Assembly (NCBI RefSeq): GCF_001949145.1
Contig: NW_019091467.1
Span: forward strand, 755,391 to 819,390
Length of the DNA stretch: 64,000 nucleotides
Reading direction: 5' to 3'
DNA from: Acanthaster planci
Lineage: Eukaryota > Echinodermata > Asteroidea > Valvatida > Acanthasteridae
Positions 48,901 to 60,900 of the stretch are shown one piece after another. Numbering within the stretch: the first letter of the stretch is position 1; every line of letters begins with the position of its first letter. The notes beneath the pieces were generated by a model that made no database searches, was not told the origin of the DNA, and worked only from the letters and a program-made list of their open reading frames with translations. Position numbers and translations under genes: made by a program.

Positions 48901-51900
48901 GTTTTGGGTTCTCAGTTGTTAGTTCTCAGTCTGTCAATATCGGTTGTGATACACATGTACATGTAGTATTAACAAATTTCATTAAATATATTTTCCAGGA
49001 TATACATGTAGAGAAGATGTACCATGGAACTCAAAGGCCAGTCATTTATCTCAGTGCATTTCATCTTAGCCTCTGTTTTACCCTGATTCATATTTCAGAC
49101 TGCTACTGCACTCAAAATAGGGCCTCATGTGGTTGTGACTGAATCATAAAAATGAGTAAAGTAATTGGCATTTTGCAGAATGTATGTATTTCTTTCAGGT
49201 GCAGATTTGAAGCTGGTAGGAGGTGCTAACTTAGACCCCCAGTTGGAATGATGATAGAGCAGTTTCTAGATGGCACCTGTCAGCAGTTTAGTTAATGAAA
49301 ATGAGGAGTTTTTCTTAGTGTGGCCTGCATGAAGGGCTCACAAACCTGCATTGAATGTGATGTGTTTTGGATGGAGTACATGTACATTACCAAGACTGAT
49401 GTCATGAGTATTCAGAGGCAGTAGCTCAAGTCACACACTCAATGTGGTCTCGCACCATGACTGAGTACAACCTGGCCATTGATGACAGCTTCGCATCCTG
49501 TCGAGTCTGATGGAGTACATGTACATGTTTGTTACCCAGACTGATGCCATGAGTATTCAGAGGCAGCAGTTCAAGTCACAGACTGGATGTGGTCTTGGAC
49601 CATGACTGAGTACAACCTGGCCATTGACAGCTTCTCATCCTGTCGAGTCTGATGGAGTACATGTACGTTACCAAGACTAATGTCATGAGTATTCAGAGGC
49701 AGCAGCTCAAGTCACAGACTGGATGTGGTCTCGCACCTTGACCGAGTACAACCTGGCCATTGACAGCTTCTCATCCTGTCGAGTCTGATGGAGTACATGT
49801 ACGTTACCCAGACTGATGTCATGAGTATTCAGAGGCAGCAGCTCAAGTCACAGACTGGATGTGGTCTTGGACCATGACTGAGTACAACCTGGCCATTGAC
49901 AGCGTCTCATCCTGTCGAGTCTGATGGAGTACATGTACGTTACCAAGACTAATGTCATGAGTATTCAGAGGCAGTAGAGTTTTTGTAGGACCTGTGATGG
50001 AGTGATGACATGAAATGAGAAACTTTCTACTCTACATGTATTAAAGTTAGTTACTGTAGTATTTTGATGTATTGCAATAAAGATTGTTGAAATGTAAGAA
50101 AATCTCAAACCACCTTTGCTCTGAGCTCTCAGTGCTATGCTTTCAAAGATCTGACCTAAAATAATACAAATTGGCTGCATGACCTTCCAGATAAAAAGCA
50201 TTAGACTTGTTTTTTTATTTTGATTTTCTCACAGACCAGTCTTTTTATCGATTTATACATTGCATGGTGTTACATGTACTTATCAGTGTGCTTCATCTAA
50301 GTTTTCAGACTATTTGACCAGAGCAGCCTGCTGTGGACGAGATTCATTAGGAGGTGATGCAGATGGAGTTCTGGGCTGATGCAGATATTTTCAGAGAACC
50401 TCGTGTTGTACCGGAACTGGGATGAAGTGACCACTTGAAACGAGAAACATGCTATTCTATGTGTTTTTAAAGTTACTGGTAGTGACTGTTCTTGTATATT
50501 TATATTTATTGAAATAAAGAGACATTGAAGTGTAAGAAACGAAATATCTCACAAAGTCTTTGAGCTCTCAGTGCTTGTGCTTTGAAAGTTTTGACCTAAA
50601 AATAATACACATTGGCTGCGTAGCCATTCTCATTTTCATTTTCTCACTAACCAGACTTTTTTATCATTGAATTGCGAGTACATGTGTAGACATTACATGT
50701 ACAGGATGCATGAATTGCTTGGCTACATGTACATTGTATTCACAAGTGTACCTCGTTTAAGTTGAACAGAGCAGCTTGCCATGGACCCGTTACATCAGGT
50801 ACTAATGCAGATTTTTTCAGAGAACCTTGATGGAGATGCAGCTTTAAATTTGGAGCTGACATTTTGCAGTGGAATTTGTTACAATAGTTTCTTTGAAGGA
50901 CATCATTGGAGTGTTATGAGGGAAAATGTTTTGACTATTGTTCCAGGCGCACCTTCACTGATGAGTGGCAATAATAAATTGTACAGTGCTGACTCAAGTC
51001 CTGGCTTACTTGGTCACTTTGTCATAAATTATGTACAATGTTGTTCATCTATGAATTTGTTGCGTGTATGCTAACGTTTGATTGCAGGGACACTTTATGC
51101 ATGGAACATCCCAGACTTGTATGATGATACTAGTATGTTAAGCTGAAACACAGAACTGTAAGCATTGACTCATTTTGTTTTCTTTTACTGAACTTTTAGA
51201 GTACTTTTAGCTTGAGAGGAATATGTAGCATGGAACTGGTGACCTTGCATTCAGCATAGGGAGCTGGCAGGTTTCTTTAAAACAGAGTTTAACAGAGGAC
51301 TCTGTGCTCTGCTTTCTGATTCCAATAACAGTTTGTTGATAACGACTTATTGAAACAGGAAAAGTGAGAATTTTTATGATATTCTCACTTTGAAACCTAA
51401 TATTTCTGGAGTGTTTGTCCAGGTTATGAGTGCAGTATACTTTTTTCAGTCGTTGATATGGGATGTTAATACAATAAAGCATTTTTAAAAATTAAATTTT
51501 TGTGCCATCATTTCTTTGAGTCCTTAATCCTTGTGATTTATTTATCCAAAATAATAATGAAGTCTGATGTCCCCCATGTCTGCAACAGACAGAAGTACAT
51601 GTAATGTACAAGAAACACCAACAGGTTCATTTTGCTCCAGCAAGCAGCAGTAATCAACGTCAGTAATTTATTAAATTCAGTTTGTGATCTTGGAAGGTGC
51701 CCGTACTGGCATGTATGAGTGTGCATGTATAGGAAATTTCAGTACATGAATTTAATTGTGAAAACCTGATTAAATGAGAGACTTCATTCCTGTGGGGCTG
51801 CCAGTGGAAATGACTTGCAAAGCTGATGGCAGAGTGGTGTCAGTATGAGACGGAAATGGTAGCAGAGGTTTTCCACTGGAAACTTAGCTTCGTTGAGTAG

Positions 51901-54900
51901 CTGTACGTGGAGGCATGTTACTATAAGAGATACATGCTTCATTTTTAGTTGAATGGTGTACACATGTATTTCAATGTTTTCTGGGTATGTTTTTAAACTG
52001 AGAGTTTTCATGCAGTGCTTCCTCAAGAACAGTTGCATACGTGTACATGTATTTCACCTGTACATGTATGTACAGGTATCCTTTGATGGACACATAAAGA
52101 TGTATGCAGATGTATCTATCTTGGTGAAACCAAACTGTATATGTAGGTGTACATTTATGTTGAGTGCTGTGTTTTGTATTTGCTATTTATAATACAAAGT
52201 TTTCACAGTGTGAGAGAGATTTTGCAGATTACATAATTTTTTAAAGATGTATTTATTATTTCTTTTGCATTGGGAGATGTTAATTTTAAATAATGGGTTC
52301 TCCCCACGTTTTCTGCAGAGATGACAGCATGTCAGACTTTATTGGAACTTCTTGGACGTTGTAGATTTTACAGTACATGTATATTGATTTGCCTGTTTGG
52401 TTGATGCCAGATCTTGGCCAGGCCATTCAGCAGCTGTTTGGCTGCATTCTTTGGTTCCTGGAACCTGAGATTGTGGACACCATTCCCCACACTGTGGCCT
52501 CCACACTGGCCATATTCCCTGCTGCCCTACAGAAGGAGACGGTGGATCTGCTCTGCACCACCTTACTCCCAATATGTCTGTGTAAGTTCTCTAGTTCCGT
52601 CATCAAGGAACAAGTTTATACTCTTGAGCAACTGTGCACTACTTCTGATAACACACCATTTGATAAAAATTGAACTAGTCTATTTAATTTGTACCACATT
52701 GCTGGCAACAAGCAGTTGCAGCTACCAGTGATATCTAGCACAGATCGTAGTAAATCTTAGTCATATTACTAGTCCTGGCATGCCACAAGTAATATGGCAT
52801 GAATGATTCCACATGTCACAGTTCTTGTGAAAGCATGTACATTGTACACTGTATCAAGCGTGACTTCAGGTGGGATGACTTTGAAGTTGGTGGTGATCAT
52901 CTTGAGAAGACTTTAAACATTGTCCCAAAATAGGATCTTCTCTAAAGGAGAAAATTTTCCATATCAACCTGCTTTCTTAATCATATACTGGCATGCAATT
53001 AACCTCTGAGGTTCATGGAATATAAGTTCTATGGAAAGGGGCATGCTGTAATATTAAGTACATGCATCAAGAATCCAAAAGTTTCTCCAGTTTCATCATA
53101 ATTTTCTTTGTTTCTTGATCCCTTTTCCATCCTCACTCTTTCGCTTTGTTTTAATTAATAGCTGAAGTTCAGTCCATTGAGGGAGACACATATGCATCTA
53201 TGTCAGTGTCAGCTGTCATCATGTTGGTCCTTCAGCACTGCAAGAACAAAGGTAGGAGGAGGACGTTGGCTCCCAAGTTTTTTCTTGTGAATGAAGACAT
53301 GCGTGACTTAACCCAACAAAATGATTCAAGGGAGCCACTTTTGAGTTGCAGTCTTTTGAAGGAACCTTGCACTATGAAGAGGAGGTAGAATGTTGTCGTT
53401 TCCATCCACGATGTCCGTTTTCATAAGTGTGTTCTATCTTATGCAAACAGGAATGCAGATTTGCTCTCTGTAGCAAAATGCAGCACATGCTTGCTATTGT
53501 AGTGGTAGAGAGTAGAAGATTCCAAATCAAGCAGTGGACCCAAAAGTACATGTGGGAAAGTAGGAGTTTGACTTACGGTACCAATTTAAGGATCAAGCAT
53601 TTTTTTCATTGCCCTTAAACTGTTGCGATTGCAAATGGTACAAAAAAGATAATCTAGAATGTAAACATCCTGCAACAGGTTTACAAGTGACATTTACTCA
53701 CATGACGATTACAGCTTCTGCCATATGAGTAAGTATGTGAAGCTCATCTCTTGTAGCAGTCTGCTGCAGTTAGTTGAGTGTCCTTTAATTAATTTGTCTC
53801 ACAGTTGAGTGAACAATATTGGCCTACGGTTGTGTTCTGTCTGCGCCATCAGTTCTATCCTTTCTGCCAGGCTTGTAAAATAGACCGTATTCGCTGGCAA
53901 CCCAATTTCACTCAGATTCCCCAATGTAGTGTATTCATCGGAACGATCAATTTAAAGAACCAAACTCGATTCTATGATTTCATTCTGAACCCCCAAATCA
54001 CATGTACTATCCCATTAAGGGTTTCAGATGTATACAATACATTCAGGACTATGACTGACATTGGGTCACCTGCAAATACAGTCTGTGGTTGAGTAAAGTT
54101 ACAGGTACACACAGTGTAATTTATTTGTGGTCAATTGTTGTGTATTAGTTATACCACAGTATTTTGCAATGCGTTGTGTCTCTGCAGCTCATCATGCCCA
54201 GCTTATGGAATGCATTATGACATACAAGAAGGATGTGTATAAGGTAAGAATAGTTCGACTTAAAAGCCAGTGTCATATTGTCATATTTAATTGGTTTTGT
54301 AAGTATCCGGGACTAGGGGAGGCAAGGGAATCATCGTGATTGAAACATACCTGACCTTTAAAAAGTGATTCCTAAAAATCATGCCCTTCGTAATTTTCTC
54401 ATCTATTTTCAAGATTGCAGTTATTATTACAGAGTAATATACTGCCCAGGAGGAACATGAATAATGTAGGCACTTGTGGATAAATGCAGTAGTTACTGTC
54501 TGTGAACAGTTGCATCACATGCTTTTTATCCCTGCACTTGCATTATGGACGGTGAAAATGTAAGGACTAGACACCTGCCTGTAGCAGCACAGGTGGATAT
54601 GAAGTACAACTTTGCAGGTAGGGCTAAAGAGACTTCTGACACCAATAATATCACGTTTGATCTCCTGACTGATTGTTACTCCCTTTGCAGGATATCTTGT
54701 GCACCATAGCATTTGGGCCTTCTTCAGCCCGAGGGGCTGCTGCTAATCTGCTGTTCCACTACTGGCCATCGCTTGTACCTGCCAACGTAGAAGACAGAGA
54801 CTTCTCTTATACATGTATGTAAGCACGTGTGGTGGAAGCCAAGGTGGTCACCTTGCCTGAACAAGATAGAACACATGAGGGTTTATTGTGAACATGCCAT

Positions 54901-57900
54901 GTGTGCTTGAAGGCCTGTTTTCATGCTGTTGAGAAAACTCTTAGAACATACTTTTTCTCCCACTGTAAACACTCCTTCAAGCTGGATTTTGTCCCTCTTA
55001 TCTTGCCAGGATTAACCAGGAGGGGAAACATTGTGAGGACCTGTGGGAGTCCACACAGTGTCTTCAAATCCTGCATTATGTTGATCACTGTTCCCGGATC
55101 CATACAACCGTTTTAAAGTCCAACCACAGTTCCCTGTGGCATGGAATATGCACAATGTGAATATGCTCAAACCTACTCATAAGGTCTTTGTGTAAGCACC
55201 AAAAGCTGAATGACCGTGACCCTTCAGTGTTGGCCCAGTTTCCCATTTTTCTACCAGTGAGGAGTTTCCTGTTACACGAAACATGCTTTTTTTCTTAGTA
55301 AAAATGTTCATATCAAAACGGTCCACGGTCCAATTTGAAATTGTGTGGCCTTGTTTGCTCATGTGTATTGCTTTGTTTGACAGGTTGGAAGCCCATCATG
55401 TGTCAGAGGTCCAACTGTTTGTCACCCGTCAACAATGCTGCTGTCAAGGTAGGGAAAAGAAAAGCGGGCCTTGGTTAACTTTGTCTGGGGATACTATCCA
55501 CTCTATCAAACTTTTTTATAGTTGGTGATGTGCTTCTCCCTTTTTGCTTTGAGGAACCTGAGTAAAAACTCAGTTGATATTCCTTGAGCAAGTGTATTAT
55601 CTTCAGTGACTTAAAAAACAAAAAGGGATTTTGTACTTATGTACTTTTGAATTGGCTGATAATCTAGACCACGCAGGTCTGCCAGCTGAAGCTGTTACGC
55701 TCATACATCTGTACATGGAAGGTTATTGCGTATAGTTCTGATCTTACCTTGCAGAGTACCGCGTTTTATGTGTTGTAATTAATCCTTTTTTCCTGTTTGT
55801 TTAATGCAAGAATTTGACAAGTATCCTTCTACTCTATTCTGCTCTGGAATGGATTCTCTCTAGCACTCCATATTTCTGTTGATGTGCATTCTGGTCACCA
55901 TCTTGAGACCTGTTCTTTCTTCTCCTGACCACTACTCATTGACTGGTGCCTTTGAATAGTTTGCATCAGGTTCTCTGAACCTTTAAAATATCCTTTTTGG
56001 AGCATGGAACTGGGCAATTTCCACTTTTAGTAGATCTCATTCCAGATGCATTCTGAAAGGAAGAAGAACATTCTGGGCATTGAATTGGTTCCTGAAATGC
56101 ATGTTCATAAAGATTACATTATTCCCTGTCTAGGCCCTTCTTACATGTACATTTCATGTTTTGTTCTTCTTTCAGATGTGTATGGACCCAGTGATAGCTG
56201 GCAAGTACAGCAAACACCCACCTCCTCTGTATCTTTGCCAAGTCTGCAGTGACTATGTTAACAGGTATGTCAACTATAGCCTCTCTTTTGACCATCATAA
56301 CTTGGCATAACATTGATTAAAACATTTACTAGCAAACTCGTGTGATGGCAACTTTGTTGTGAAAACGTGATAATTCCCAAGAAAGTTTCTTTTATTTTCA
56401 GGGAGATCAGTGACTGCAAGCCATTTCTCAATGTTCTGCAACCCCAGGAGATTGTCTCGAAGATCTGCGAGAACAAGGTACGACATATCTGTAACCTACA
56501 CTCCTTAATTTTATCCTAGCATTAACCCTCCCACGTCTTCAAATCCAAGAGGCGTGGGGATCCTGATGCCATTTGAATGCTAAAAGAAAAGTGTCAACTG
56601 ACTGTACATGTAAGACAGCTACAGGAACTTCAAATGGTGTGGTTAGTTCCGAGAAGTAATTTGGGGATGGCAACAGGTGTTTTACCAATTAACATCCCAT
56701 TTTAGAACGCAAGGCCTCGTTATTAATGTATCAATGACCTCAGGGACAGGTCAGAAGAAGGTTCTACTCTTTTAATTGTTCTGTTTTTCCACTTCAGAAC
56801 TGTTCCTCAATGGATAAAACAGCCTTGTTCACCTGTTACTCCTCGGAGTGCACAGGTTACCATGGTAACCGTCCCATCCGCTACTGTACTAGTTGTAACT
56901 CCTACATCCATGCTGACAGGAAGGATCACATCATCCAGGATTTCCCTGCAGACCCACTGTCATGTGACAAGGAGACCCAGAGTTACCTGTGTGAGGCAAT
57001 CATCAGGTAAGTGAGGCAGTTTTCAGGGCCTCTGCCTTGGTCTGTGCAGCACTCGTTATCTACAGTATGTGGAATCTCTTTGTAATGTTTGCCCTCATGT
57101 ATACTCGGGTGAGGTTGTGGTATTGTAGTCGAGACCAGCACAAGACCAACACAAGACCTCCAGTCTAAATTCAAGTCACAAGCTATTCAGCTGAACAGCC
57201 ACAAAAGCATTCCTTTGTCGTCGTTCACCCTGTTACTTGTGATTTGTCTTGTGTCTGTATTTGTGTCTTGTCTTGTGATGGTCTTGACTACAACACGGTG
57301 AGGTTGCTCGTAACTGCTGTTATTGGTCATACAACTGGCTGATGATATGATACCTGGCCTGCCTGATGATGACTTTGTACGCATGATGGATTGGATTGAA
57401 GTCATATTTGAGCAAATTCTACCGTAGCAGTTGCTGTCGGCTTGAGATTTTGATATGTCTGCCTTCACCTCTATTAGCAACAGTGACTCGGCTCTGCTTT
57501 GCAAGTGCATTTCTCAAATGCCAGATACTGATAACTTTTTTATATACAATATATGTCCTTAAGTTCTGCTTAAGCCCAGATAAATTCATGGATAATTTTT
57601 TGTGTAAAGTCACTGACCTTGAAGTTGCCAGGTCACTTATTTAGGCACTTATTGTTAAGTCGGATTAGTTTTTCACAGTAAGTAGGAATATAAGAGACCT
57701 TGTGACTGTGGTCATGAGTGTTAGACTTACATGTGTATGTAATATATTATTAACAACTTCAAGTGGCATTTGGCCACATGCCTGCACATATGTACATTGA
57801 TTTCCACTTCTCCAAATTTTAAATTAGAAAATCTGAAGGCCTCAGGTTTTGATTGAAAGCAGAATTTGTCTCAAAAGGCAATCTGCTGAAATGGAATCAT

Positions 57901-60900
57901 GAATGCCCTTATGCAAAGATACATTCTTGTCACAGTTGTCAGATCAGTCAAAATCAGTCAAATTTCCCATATGTGTCTGTGTACTGGGGCAAATCAAGTG
58001 GAAGGAATGTTTTACTATTTTTGATGGTTACAGCAGAAAGAGGGTTAAACCCTTTTTACCTTTGAGAGTGATTTTGAGACAGCAGTTTTGATCTCGATAT
58101 TTCCGGCCTCTGTAATCAGCAAGCAGTGTTAGCAGGTTTCTATATTTCATACTACTGAATCTGATAATTGTATGCTACAGTTGATGTAACGTCATGAAAT
58201 ATTCCATGTGCAGCCTTCTGAAGGAAGCCCACGTTATCGAGAAGGACCCCTTGATGGCAGCTGCTGAGGCTGAGACCAACACAGATGCCCTCAGCCAGCC
58301 CTCGGAGAACGAGGTCTTGGACCTGGAGGGCGGGGAGGGGGACTCCCGCCTACTCAGCCGCTTTGGCCTATGGCTTCTGATTGAGAAGTGCAACCCTACG
58401 GAGCGGACGCCTGACGAAGTGGTGGGGCGTTTGCTCAGCATGGCCTTCCAGTGGTTTGGGTTCACTGCCACACTGACACAAGGTAAGTGTGGTACCTTTC
58501 GGTGTGTGATCCTCGCCCTGGGTGGAGTAGATGCAGCTCGGTCTCCAGTCCTAATTCCATACTTTTGGAACCACTTTCACATGTCTTGTTATTCCTGCTC
58601 TTGATGAAGAATAACTGGCTACTCTGATTCTAAAATGGACAGAGAGGTGTGGAGTTTTTCTTCCCTTTGTTTAAAAGCGACTTTGATCTTAGCCTGAAAA
58701 ATTTGAAAGATGTAAATTCAGTCCCTTTGTCATCCCATTATTCCACTTTCATTTGCATCCCTTTGCAAAACTCTTTTTAAGGATTTCTTATTCATGTCTG
58801 GAAATCCATGCAGAAATTTCATCTGTCTGATTTTGAGTTTTAATATAATTAGTTTTTCATTATATTTTATTCTTTTTTTCACCCACAGACAGTGTTGCCT
58901 TGGAGAGCTTGAAAGCAGACGTAAGTTATTTGAAATGAATGATTTAAAGATGCTGCCATATTCAAATGAAAGACATTTTTTTCAGTGAGATGAATAAATC
59001 AATACTGAAGTATCAATATAAATGACTTTGTTGACGGACTCTGCTCAGTGTGTATGGCCAACGTCTTCATTTATCCTCAGTAGCCATATAAGTAATTCCA
59101 GAAATTAGGGGTCCATTTTTTTTTAATGTCCCTGTCACATCTCACATACGATTTTGTAAGTTTAGAACACATTTTCTAATTTCCAAAAGTGATGAATTAA
59201 TGCCATCACCAGCCAAACAAACAGTAATTGTTTAAAATCTGGTCCTGTGATATTTCCATGTCAAGTAACAAGGGTCAGATAACCAGGGACACAAAAGTGT
59301 CACATTTTTGGACCCCTAATTTCTGGAATTACCCACATGTGTTACACCTGCTAGGTAGAACTGAAACTCTGCTTAATCCTGATTCTGCCAGGTCTTGCAA
59401 AATCTTCTTCAGCTATAGGGAAGGTATAGTCCAACCACTATTTCTTGACAACGGGGCTGGATGCATCTTCCAATCTCCATTCTCACGCCATTCAACCTCT
59501 AGCCCACCTGTACAACTTACTCAGTAACCTTGCTTTGTCATTTTATCGTCCCCTCTTTGAACTTGTCAAAAGGCTTATGATTTGACTTGTAATGGATTTG
59601 TCATTATGACTACAGCTCTCAACCCAACTTCTAATTTAACAGCATGAAATTGATGAGTGATCTGAATTAAGAAATTCTTCATAACGATGTTTAGTATGAC
59701 CATTCTGCATTTAATGTACGTTACCCTGGTGTTTGGTGTCCTGTCTCCCTACAGTACGTGACTAAATGGCTGATGAAGATTCTGAAGAGTCACTTCAATG
59801 TGTTTGTGTCCTGTCTGTTACCACAGCCTCCTGACTATGCCAGAGTTGGTGGAGACTAGTAAGTAAACACTTCAGAATCAGTTCTGTTAAATGTCTGATC
59901 ATGAGCTGCAGTATATGCACGTTGCTAAATGCCACTTCAGTTTGGTGGCTTTTTTGGAAACAGACATTCCAAAGTGATGTTCAGATATATTGAAAAGAAT
60001 ATGAGATTAAATCTGTGCTCTGAAATATGTGATTGCTTGCCCTGAAGAAGGTACCTAGTTACCGAAAGGTCGGCAATCATATATTTCAGAGCACTGATTT
60101 AATCTTGTATTCGTGTTGATGTTCTGATCACGGTGCTACGCAGCCCTTCGTATTTTTCAGATATATTGAACTTGGTTTGTTGGACTTCCAAAATGAGAAG
60201 GCTTTTCAGTGTTGAGTCACTTAGTGCGTTTGAAATTCAAAATGTTTAAATGAGCATTTTGAGCCCCCAGAAGCCACGTAGATCTCTACAGGATCTTAAA
60301 ATGGTTAGAAATCAACCCCATGTCATTTCTCAACTTCTCTCCTTTTGTACCGATTGATGTGCATAATTCTGCCTCAAAGGGATGTGGACCTTATTTTGGA
60401 GCACTGTCTTCTGGCCCAAAGTCAGTTTCTATGGTGTTACATTATGCCGTGTTGAAAAATTTGGCACTTTTTCATGGTCATGACTTGTAAAGACTTTTCC
60501 CTTGTGATTGTTCCCCTTGTGATGGTAAAGTTAAGAATGCAGTATTCCCAACATTCACAAATAATAAGAAGAAGAACTGAAAATTTATAATGCGCTGTTT
60601 CCATGAAAAATGATCAATGGCGCAGTACCAGTTAAGATAAGAATAATTAATTTAAAAATGAAAGGATAAGGAAAAATGAATAAGGATAAACGAATGAATG
60701 TCAGTGCGTTAGTACCCACACCGTAGTATGGGGATACGTCTGCCCCGCCAACAGGGAGAACCCAACCCTGCTGGCATCGGTGATGCCAGTAGAGGTTTAT
60801 GTATATAAACACAGACCTACCAACCTGTCGTACACCTTCCTGAGGTCAGGCAATACCACACAATAGATTAAAAGTATTTAAATGAGCCCTCAATTCATTT

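Larger units (their letters stand above)
38537..52410 (+). other. UNC79 intron 3 (13.9 kb)
   Basis: The flanking exons join without any missing residue relative to vertebrate UNC79, so no constitutive exon is expected inside. Contents: two TTAA miniature elements, the repeated cassettes at 42960-47090, a terminal-exon-like segment, the 136 bp minisatellite and paired AATAAA units. 47100-48040 and 51080-52400 show nothing recognisable. Confidence 0.85.

Noticed and set aside
49370-49977. Possible CRISPR array from regular repeats
   Set aside because: The 136 bp units are contiguous with no unique spacers, and the genome is eukaryotic.
55283-55528. 81-residue plus-strand frame reading RLEAHHVSEVQLFVTRQQ
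   Set aside because: Wrong frame over UNC79 exon 8; the conserved product is in another phase and is only 22 residues there.
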